A stretch of 64,000 nt of DNA from Anaeramoeba flamelloides (Eukaryota > Metamonada > Anaeramoebidae): the NCBI GenBank assembly GCA_027625915.1, contig JANTQA010000026.1, positions 4,526,001-4,590,000 of the forward strand, read 5' to 3'. The position numbers and the translations under genes are program-made. The notes under the pieces were generated by a model. It worked only from the letters and a program-made list of their open reading frames with translations, made no database searches and was not told the DNA's origin. Shown here piece by piece: positions 46,107 to 55,128 of this stretch (positions are counted from its first letter, which is position 1; each line of letters begins with the position of its first letter).

Positions 46107-46766
46107 CTAAACAATATTACATTGATCATTTAATTGGTAATCTGAAACAGCACCGAACAATTCATCAACAATTAATTTTGGGTCTTCGTTAACTGTCAAT
46201 TCAATTGAATTGGTATAAAAATATTTGATTAAAATTTCCAAGCTTTCAATTTTTTTATGAGAATAATCTTGAACTTTATTTGTATTATCTTTTTCATTAA
46301 CATTATCAAACATTCTCATTCTCATTCTCATTTTCATAATTTACTTCTTCGTTCTAATTATCATTCTCATTCTCATTCCCATTCCCATTCTCTTCCTCTT
46401 CCTCTTCCTCTTCATCAATTTTGACCAAAATTTTAAAATACTTTGAATAACCATCCTTGTATAGTTGGGCAATATCCTTTTCAAGTGTATTATCCACAAA
46501 CGATGGGGGTGAAGTTAATTGTAATGGATTAAAAGTTTGTTCAAGTATTTCAATATCTGAAATTTCTTCATAATAAACCCATTTCAGAAAACCCAAAGTT
46601 TGTTTTTTATGAATTGATTTTTTTTTTGTTCAAATAATTTTCTTTGGATTTGTTCAATTGTTAATTTGGTTCTGCATTCAATAAGGTTCTTATGAACTGG
46701 GATTTGGTTTCCCAATGTTCCAATTTCACAATCACAAAATTTTTTGGATTAGAATAAAAATTTGAG

Positions 46767-46800
<34 letters not shown>

Positions 46801-47895
46801 GTAGTTTATGGCCATGATTAAATCGAAGACTATTGCCCTGCACTGAAAAATTTGAGATCTTGGTCAAGTGTGTTATTGAAATCAAGATAAAGAAAGCTAA
46901 CCTCTGGGCCACTGGAAATTAGGATCATGTCTTTGGATTGCAAATAATTTGTAAAAAAACTGGAAGGTTGATTTTTGTTGAAAAGTTATGGTAGTTGTTG
47001 TTATAGAATTGATCTGTTGGCTACTGGTTATCTTTAAACCCCACCCATACAATTCGTTTTGTTCTGTCAAAACCAAATTCTGGTCTCTTCGTGTTTACAG
47101 TTGGACAGCTTTCTTCTCCTTGAGTTGTGGTATTAAAGTAAGAATGGTTTTGTAAAGACCATGCCAATTTGTTAACTTGGAGCCGCAGCTATAGGTTTGG
47201 TCCTCCTTGGTGATTAAAATGGTTATCACCTGGCTTTATGGTCAGGATCTCAGATCCTTTGAAGTTTTTAACAACAGTAGTGAATATCGAGAAGCCAGTA
47301 GATCCAATACCTAACTTTCCAAAATCATGGTTTCCAGAGGCATACAAAAGATCAGGCTTGCTTGTGGATAAAAAAGAAACCCGAAGCACAAACTCCTGAA
47401 AAGATTTTGGTAACCTTGTCTTGAAGATAAACAGGCATAGTTTCCTGGCCTCCACTATGGCCAATACCCAGCCTACCTTGAGAGTTCGATCCTGAGGCAT
47501 ACAATTTGTTTCCATTACAAAGATAATGCCCAGAGAAGTAGAGCCGATGGCAAGTGAATTCACAAACAATTTCAATTCTTCGAAAAATGTTACAGGCCTG
47601 ATCTCTTCAAAAGTACTTTGGCCTGCGTCAAGAAGAGCTACTTCTTTATGACGATTCTTATTAGCTAAAGACCAGATCTTTCCAGATTCAGTTAAAATTT
47701 GATAGGTTTGGTAACTTGAAGAAATAAATATCTTTGATTGTTTTGTGTTTGGGCAATTGGTATTTTTCAATTCTCATTATCTTTTTGATAAACCTCTAAT
47801 TTGTTTGGCTTTTTCCAAACCAGAAAGTTTGATCCACTTCCACAGACGATCTTTTTTTATTGTTTGGGTTTTTTTGGATTTTGGTTTCTGTCCAT
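46107..47895 (-). pseudogene. Decayed RCC1-repeat plus BTB-domain gene
   Basis: Read on the minus strand from an ATG at 47895. The RCC1-like part covers about 47855-47000 and shows KIVCGSGSNFLVW, then GKIWSLANKNRHKEVALLD, KLYASGSNSQGRLGIGHSGG and LLYASGNHDFGKLGIGSTGF, the repeated G-x-N-x-x-G-x-L-G-x-G signature of beta-propeller blades. The BTB part covers about 46880-46107: SVQGNSLRFNHGHKL, then FLKWVYYEEISDIEILEQTF, and KKIESLEILIKYFYTNSIEL. Conserved motifs lie in different frames: the first blade shifts near 47772, the next near 47525 and back near 47375, with stops after MDRNQNPKKPKQ and after 47189. A poly-A run (46767-46799) and GAA/GAATGA expansions (46320-46410) interrupt the BTB half. 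Such proteins usually act as adaptors or in small-GTPase control. This copy is almost certainly dead unless the assembly has several indel errors. Confidence 0.75.
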
Positions 47896-48416
47896 TTGGG
47901 TAAATTGTTTATCTTTTCTTGGGGAAGGAATTTGAAATTTTTTCTTCTTCTGCTCAAGTTAGATAAAGAGAGGAGGGCTTTTTCATTTTGGGTGAAATAT
48001 AAAAAATGAGAAAAAAATATCTGTTGATCTTGTTGATTTGTCTTTTTTTGAATTTTCTCATCATCTTTTCTCTTTTAAAAATGTTGGAAAGTGTTTGAAA
48101 GGACTACCAATTGTCTGAAAGTTTGAAAAGTATTGATAAGCTTTATAAAAGTCATGAGATTTTTTGTAGTGTTTGGCTTTTTATTGCAAGGATTTTTTCA
48201 TTCAAACAGAAATTACTTTTTTTTTTTAGTTTTTATTTTTATTCAAAAGTTGAGAAGAAAGATAAATAATCAACAGTTGTGGTTGGAATTTGGTGGGTAA
48301 TTCTTGAAATTGAGAATTGGTTGGGTCAATTTAGCTTCTTCTTTTACTTTTGGTTTGCACTCAGATAAACTTCCAGCTAGTACAGAAACAATGCTTTGTA
48401 ATGGGATCAACTTTTC
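47896..48416. other. 5' flank of the RCC1-BTB pseudogene
   Basis: T-rich, non-coding. No promoter element recognised. Confidence 0.3.
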
Positions 48417-49796
48417 TTAAGGGAGTAGCTACACCATAAGACATGATAAAAATTTGAGAGAGATGAGATAAGAACATTTTATTTTAGTGGCGTGTGATCG
48501 TAGATTTTCTAAAAATTTTTTTTAAAAAATTATTTGATATTTTTTTTTTAGTAATGTTCAACAATAAAAAAATTGAGATTATATTGATAGAATAGTTTTT
48601 TTTATTATTATTTTTTTATTAAAATAAACTTAATTCCATTAATTTGGACACATTTTAAACAGTTGAAAAAATAACAATAACATGATTTACATCCAATTGG
48701 AAATTAATTTTAATTCAACAAACTATTTCATTTTTTGTCTTTTTTTTTTTTTTGTTTTCATTTCCAATTTTTCAGTTACTTAATTTGTATAGTTAGATCT
48801 GAAATTTTTTTATAGATGGTTGATAGAATGTTAGTGTTGAGTTTCATAAATTGAAAAATCCACATACAACCTGTGCATGGTATCTTATCATTTGATCGAT
48901 CAACCATTGTTGGTGTAATTTTAACAAATCTACCAATATATTTTTTTGTTCAAACTCTTTCATTTCAGCTCGTTTCCTTATTTTGGGTACACTTGTTTTG
49001 ATTTTTTATTTTATATTGTTTTCTTATATTTGGATGAAAATGATTACTTAAAAAACCATTAATACTATGTTATTTAAATATGGTTTTATATTACGTTTGG
49101 GAAAATATAATAAATTGAGTTTTTGTTTTCCTATTTTTGATTTTCTGATATGTCCAAATTTTTGGAATGGGTTCTAGTTTTTTTTTTTGGGAGAAGATAA
49201 TTTCAGATTTTTTGAATAAAACTTATAGCTATTTTGTGTTTTAAACTTTGATAACATATAATCATATTCACTTCTCAAATTCCACTAAACCCAACGATTT
49301 AAAATCCTAATAAGTAATAATTTGACTTAATTATTCTAATTTTGGAATTCTTCTAGCTATTTAAGTCCTATTTATTTTTCCTTTTATGATTCTTTCAATT
49401 GTAATGTTGTTGTTCATTTTAAACAAAATCCATTAATCCCAAATGCCACTAATAAAAAAATATTTCTAATTGCTTTATCTTGTCAGGATTAAAAAAATCT
49501 CAAAAATGATGAAAAAATAAAAAATGAAAAAATTAAATGCCATAATAGAATGTTGAGAGAAGGATAAAAGAAAAGTTATTCAACTTTCAAAACACTATTT
49601 TAAGTAATTCAACTCAACACTCTATTGTGGCAATTTCTTTGAGACCTGAAAAAAAAATTTAAAAAATCTAATGAATGAACTACTTTAAATAATAAAAATC
49701 AATGAGGTACAACCAGAGTAAAAAATGTTATTTTCTGATCCTCTTCAGAATTGCAAAAAAGTGAAAAATTTTCCTTTACCGTGGATACTCCCTTAA
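48417..49796. mobile_element. TTAA-flanked TIR element 3 (GGGAGTA ends), 1372 bp
   Basis: Starts TTAA then GGGAGTAGCTACACC and ends GGATACTCCC then TTAA. The right end read in reverse is GGGAGTATCCACGG, matching the left apart from a few bases. The TTAA target fits the piggyBac group. No transposase frame seen; the interior is AT-rich. The ends differ from the GGA(T/C)TATC ends of TTAA elements 1 and 2. Confidence 0.65.
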
Positions 49797-50680
49797 GTAA
49801 GCTATAACCTAAACCAGAGTGAAAATGATGGTGGTGATATTGATCATGTCAAAATAATTAACATCAAAGGAAACAACCAACAACCATTCAACACTTGGAC
49901 TTGAGTTGCAAAACAAAACTTATAAGGTTTAAAATCCCTGAAACTGGAAAAAAGATTATCTTGTATATAGTGTGGCGACTTGTTATTTTAGTTCTTTTGG
50001 TTCAAAGTTGATCGATCTTGGACTTGGTATGAGCTTTTAAAAGTGGTTCAAAAAGACCATTTTTGACAATTTTTTTTTTTTTTTCCGAAATCTGAATTTA
50101 AGGCTGTAAGACTTATTGATCAGTTTTTAGTTTAGGTATTAAATTAAAATGTTGTTTGTAGGTTGTTAATTGGAATTTTTAATTACCTTTGGTTTTATTT
50201 AGAACTTTTAAAACAATGTATTTTTTTTTTTAATTTATTGTAGAAGAAGTGTAAAATTACACTTTAAATGCCCTTATACTTAAATTCCCTTTCAGAAATT
50301 TAAGCGTACAAATCTATGATTTCACGATTATTAATCAATGAAAATAATTTGCAAATATCATAGTTTAAAATTATTTTATTAAGATTTAATTCAAAAAATT
50401 TGTTTAAAATATTAATCTATAATTATCATAGGAAGGACATACCCATAAAAAAATTATCAATATTTTTCTATTAATTCAATTTTTTTTTATATTTTAAATA
50501 TAAATGATAAAATTTATTTGTATTTTTAATTTCTTAAATATTAATATCTATTTTTAGAATTAATAAATTTCCTAAATTTCAAAATTATTGAAATTGAAGG
50601 ATAAATTGAATATTTTTGAGTTATAAATAAATAATTTTGGTTTTGTATAATTATAATATATTCTTGTGAGGTCTCTTCAA
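49797..50680. other. AT-rich intergenic stretch
   Basis: No gene recognised. Confidence 0.35.
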
Positions 50681-51250
50681 GTACCGTAGAGTGTCATAGA
50701 GTGTTGTAGAGTGCCTAGCTTTTCCAGAATTAAAAAGAATTGAGTAAAATCTTTGATTTTACTTAATTCTTTTAAATTCTGGAAAAGCTAACTGCGTTTT
50801 TTTTTTACTTTTTGAAATAAACCGAAAATTTTTGAAATTTTTAGTTTATTTCAAAAACCAAAAAAAAACTTAGGATACTTTATTGAGGTTTTCTTTTGGT
50901 TAATCTATTAATTTTCGTTAGGTTTTTTTTACTTTTAAAGCACAAAATTTGGAATTTTTTTTTTACAATTTATTTTTACTAGAATTTGAATTTTGTGCAT
51001 TAATTTGAGATTTTTATTGTGCCTTAAATTTCGTTGAAAGTTTGTGCTTTAAAAGTGAAACTGACTGTAGGTTTTTTTTGGTTTTTGAAATAAACTAAAA
51101 ATTTCAAAAATTTTCGGTTTATTTCTAAAAGTAAAAAAACCTAGAACACTTCACAAATAAAATCGAAACCTCAAAAAAAACCTAGAATACTTAACAGATA
51201 AAAATGAAACCCCCAAGAAAACCTAGACACTTGACGGCACTCTACGGTAC
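50681..51250. repeat. Modular hairpin repeat, CCTAGG/GTAGAGTGCC family, copy 4, with both ends
   Basis: The left end GTACCGTAGAGTG and the right end CACTCTACGGTAC are exact complements, so this copy looks whole (570 bp). Inside are three GTAGAGTG-type units, the AGAATTAAAAAGAATTGAGT hairpin, TTTATTTC/GAAATAAA palindromes, a CCTAGAACACTTCACAAATA module and an inserted part of a CAGTCAG-family MITE. Confidence 0.7.
50931..51069. mobile_element. CAGTCAG-family MITE lacking most of its left arm, inside the modular repeat
   Basis: Right arm complete, ending TTAAAAGTGAAACTGACTG plus TA. The left arm is reduced to ACTTTTAAAGCACAAAATTT, joined to the centre. Confidence 0.7.
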
Positions 51251-52790
51251 CCTACAAATATTTCGGTAGGTTTCCGAGGATTTAATAGCTTGTTTTGAAG
51301 AACTTTCTTTAAAATCAAATCTTAAATGGACGTTAAGGTTTCCGTACTTATTCTCTTTAATCTGGTTTACTTTTAAGATTATTCTCTTCAATCACGAAAA
51401 GATAAAATTTAATTACTACCCAACAAACAAGTTATAAATGATTTTATTTCCCGAGGTGTATTATTAATTTTTAAAACCCCTCTTGGTAATAAATAATCTC
51501 AAAGAGTAAATCTCTTACACAAGTATAAATTGAAAAAAATTGAATTTTTAAATATTGGTTCTCTGGGTGAATTACTCATCGTTCCAAAATCAAAATAATC
51601 TGAAAAATTGATTTTTCAAGTTTATAACTCTTTATCTCTTCTATTTTAGAAGTTATTCTCAATTTTCGATTTTTTGTCAAAAAAAAATTTTTTTTTGAAA
51701 TTTTGAATTTTGCATTTTTCAAAAAGGTGCATTTTAACACAAAAATAATTTTTTTTGGTATTTTTAAGATCATCTTACGAGGGTAATTTTTCATCAAAAA
51801 TAGGATTTTGGTGAAAAAAATTGAAAAAATTAAGGTTTAAAAAAATTTTTTTTTTGAAATTTTTTTTACTACTCTTTTGATTTTCTCATTTTTGATTTAC
51901 TCAAATATTATATTTATAATATATTTTAAACTACAATAGTTATAAAAATTTTAATTTTGAAATTTTTTTTTTTAGATTAAAAAAAATTTTTTTTTATTTT
52001 TTTTTCACTTTTATCTCCAAGGTAATTATAAAAATATATTAGTTATGGTGAATATTAGTTGATAAAAGGAAATATAAAAATACTTTTGACACAGACAAAA
52101 AATTTTTTATTTTGATTTTTTTTGTGAAGTTTTCAAATTTAAACTTTATGAGGATAAGTGGTTTCGAAAATATTTAGAATTTAAAATGGGTGTTTTTGAC
52201 TTTTTTCAAAAATGAAAATTTTAAAAAATGTCTATAAAAAATTTTTTTCAAAAATTTTTTTAATGTACTAAAAATTGGTCACTTTGAAGTAAAAATATTT
52301 TTTTAAATATCTCAAAAAAATGTTTTTTATTTTTATTTTCACTGAAAAAACTTGTTTAAAAAAATAATTTTTTTTAATAGGAAAACTCTAGTAAAATTTC
52401 ATTTTTTTCAAATTTATCATAAAAAATTCACATTACTAATATTTTGAAAAAAAAAATAATTAGACCTCATCTTATTTTATCTAAATATTCATTTTTTTCA
52501 AATTTTTGATAGTGTAATCACTCGAATAATATAAAAAAAAATACTAAAAAATTAAAAACAAATTTTTACTAGAGTTTCCTATTAAAATGAATTTTTTCAA
52601 AAAAAAATTCTGAAGTTTTTTTCAATTCAATTTTAAATTTCTTAATTTTTTTACAATGAAAAAAAAAAATTTTTTTTATCGTAAAAAACTTAGTTTTTTT
52701 TTTCAAAAAAAAAAATATATTAGAAAAATTACTCAATTAAAAATTCAATTTCATTATCTTCAGAATTTTATAATTTTAAAATATCCAATA
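51251..52790. other. Very AT-rich stretch of T/A homopolymers
   Basis: 51560-52740 is dominated by runs of T and A with AAAATTTTT-type words. The minus frame at 51576-51797 is Lys/Ile/Phe-rich. No gene recognised. Confidence 0.4.
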
Positions 52791-52791
52791 A

Positions 52792-52870
52792 TTACGCATT
52801 AGCTCAGCGGTAGAGAACCGAGTTCTCAAAATTTGAAAAGTGTTTAGCCTGAGTTTGATTCCCGGAAAGT
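52792..52870 (+). tRNA. tRNA-like relic, probable pseudogene
   Basis: GCATTAGCTCAGCGGTAGAG is a near-consensus D-arm/A-box, and about 50 bases on GAGTTTGATTCCCGG resembles a T-arm/B-box with one broken pair. Between them GAGAACCGAGTTCTC folds on itself, and no proper anticodon stem can be drawn. The acceptor ends do not pair. No anticodon is assigned. G+C is well above the flanks. Confidence 0.35.
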
Positions 52871-52897
52871 TCAATAAAATTATTAGTTTTTTTTTTA

Positions 52898-52924
52898 AAT
52901 TTATATATATATATATATATATAA
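52898..52924. repeat. (TA)n microsatellite
   Basis: About 12 TA units, shortly after the tRNA-like segment. Confidence 0.75.
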
Positions 52925-53662
52925 TTTGTTCAATTAAAGTATATATGTTTGCTACCTGAATTTACCTTTAAATCTTTTCAAATTTTTTTTTTCAAAAATA
53001 CAAATCTTCTTTAGGTACCAAAATTCGGATAAATGCTGGTAACTAAGTTTTTTTTCTGTGTGGGGAGTAGAAGATTTTTTATTATTTATATATACTAAAA
53101 CCTACAATTAAAAAAATTTTTTTTTTTTTTTCAAAAAAAAAACTTAAAAATTCATTTTAATTTATGTGTGTCACTATATAAAAAATATAAAAACAAGCTC
53201 AATTTTTCATTTTTTTGGAGCTCTTTTATTTTTTGATTTATTGCCCAAAATAGTTGTGAAAAATCACTATTAAAAAATTTGTATATAAAAATCGGTTTTG
53301 GACAATATCTCGAAAACTAGACGTCCTAGAGACTTCTAAACACCAAAAATCGAAATTTAAGAAAATTTGAATTTGTTGAGCAATAAAAAAATTTTTTGAT
53401 CCTAGTTTTATATTTACTCTTGTGTAATTGGAAATGAATAACAAATCACAATGTCTATTAAAGATACAATTTTTTATTATAATTTCACTCAAAAAAAAAA
53501 AGCATTTGAATAATGTTTTCCATTCTTACTCTAAACTAAAGAACGTTTTATCCTTTAGAATTTGAAATTGTAAGAGTATTTTTCAAAAAAAAAAAACTAA
53601 TTCCTTCTTATTGTTTCGAAACTTTTTAATTTTCAAAGGAATTTCCTTTTTCAACGCGAATC
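52925..53662. other. AT-rich stretch
   Basis: The minus frame at 53238-53492 (84 residues) has fairly balanced composition (NFDFWCLEVSRTSSFRDIVQ) but no recognised domain or splice sites. Otherwise nothing seen. Confidence 0.3.
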
Positions 53663-53862
53663 TACAGTTAGTTTCACTTTTAAGGCACAAACTTTCAACG
53701 AAATTTAAGGCACAAAAAAATTTCAAATTAAGGCACAAAATACAAATTCTAGTAAAAATAAATTGTAAAAAATAAAATTTCAAATTTTGTGCCTTAATTT
53801 GAGGTTTTTTTGTGCCTTAAATTTCGTTGAAAGTTTGTGCCTTAAAAGTGAAACTGACTGTG
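53663..53862. mobile_element. CAGTCAG-family foldback MITE, very well preserved
   Basis: Begins CAGTTAGTTTCACTTTTAAG and ends in AAAAGTGAAACTGACTG. The arms (AAGGCACAAACTTTCAACGA and complement) are almost perfect. Only about 130 bases separate it from the next copy. Confidence 0.88.
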
Positions 53863-53987
53863 TACATTTTAGTAACATTATCCAACCATATACAAAGTCT
53901 AAATATGGAATGATATAAAAAATAAAGTTTTTAACAATTTAAAAGATAAATAAAGAGTTCCATGAATTTTTCTAATATTTTTTGTAA

Positions 53988-54187
53988 AACAGTCAGTTTC
54001 ACTTTTAAGGCACAAACTTTCAACGAAATTTAAGGCACAAAAAAATCTAAAATTAAGGCACAAAATTTGGAATTGTTTTTTTTTACAATTTATTTTACTA
54101 GAATTTGTATTTTGTGCCTTAATTTGAAATTTTTTTGTGCCTTAAATTTCGTTGGAAGTTTGTGCCTTAAAAGTGAAACTGACTGTA
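53988..54187. mobile_element. CAGTCAG-family foldback MITE, very well preserved
   Basis: Begins CAGTCAGTTTCACTTTTAAG and ends in AAAAGTGAAACTGACTG plus TA. The centre is inverted relative to the copy at 53665-53860 (TTTTACTAGAATTTGTATTT), so the two were inserted in opposite orientations. Confidence 0.88.
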
Positions 54188-54239
54188 ACAGTTTTAAAGT
54201 AATTACATTCTTATGTATTTTAAATATTTTACTTACATG

Positions 54240-54436
54240 TTTTTAAGTTTTTTCGTTTGCGTTTTTTCACATCCTCGAAACGAAAAGTGTGATTTCAAAA
54301 GAATTCGAGGACTTTTTCAAAAAACAAAAAACGAAACAATGAATGAAACGAAAAATATTATTAAAAAAAGTGAAAAAACGCGTTTTTTTACATCTTTTGC
54401 GTTTTTGAAACGAAAAGTTGTATTACCTGTGATATA

Positions 54437-54460
<24 letters not shown>
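54240..54460. mobile_element. (TA)n-bounded CpG-rich dispersed element, copy 2
   Basis: Approximate reverse complement of 18186-18450. Shares TTTTTTCGTTTGCGTTTTTT, AAAGAATTCGAGGACTTTTT, GAAAAAACGCGTTTTTT and an end CTGTGA followed by a (TA)n tract that grades into (GATA)n. Internal direct repetition of an ACATC...GAAACGAAAAG block is visible. Confidence 0.65.
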
Positions 54461-54467
<7 letters not shown>

Positions 54468-55128
54468 GAACAATTATTTATTTCAGGTGAGTTACAATTT
54501 TTGAAATGAGGTTTATTTTAAAAACCGTAAAAAATGCAAATAAAAATACATTTTAATTGTTTATACTTTTGAATTTTTTGAAATTTTCTTTCTAAGTTTT
54601 TTGGGTTATTACTGTTCAGATTTTATGAGGTACTTGAGGGAGTAAAACGAATAAAAAATTAAATTATAGGAATTGATAAACTTGATCATTACTAAGCTAA
54701 CCATTTCTTGACAAATTATGAGAACCTTACATTTTATAAAGTAATTTTTCGTTTAAAAAAGGACCAAGACAAATAACCAAATGAGATCAAATAGATTCTT
54801 TAAGGTTAGTTAAACAATTTCCGTTTTAATTAGAACTATTGTGAGACAAATATATATGATAATTTTCTCTTCCAGAGAAAAACTCTTTTTCAACTACGAA
54901 AATTTTTAAAAATAAGATTCAAATGCCAAGTATCATTATTTTAAGAGGAAATAATCTTTTAAAAATTCAAAGGAAGTTGTGAAAATCCCCTTTATAATAA
55001 ATTAGGGTACAGTAAACAACTGACAAATGTTTGAAAAAGAATTCAAAACATTCATTTTTTGTTTTTTATCCAAATAATAAAAAGGAACTGCTTTTAATTT
55101 TTATCCTTTAAATTATCTTATCAAATTA
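54461..55128. other. 5' flank of the Rab gene
   Basis: AT-rich, no recognised element. An AAATTATCTTATCAAATTA segment precedes the ATG. Confidence 0.3.

Noticed and set aside
51560-52740. Homopolymer-rich block considered as a centromere or origin signal
   Set aside because: Nothing distinguishes it from other T/A-run stretches except density; no repeat period or known motif.
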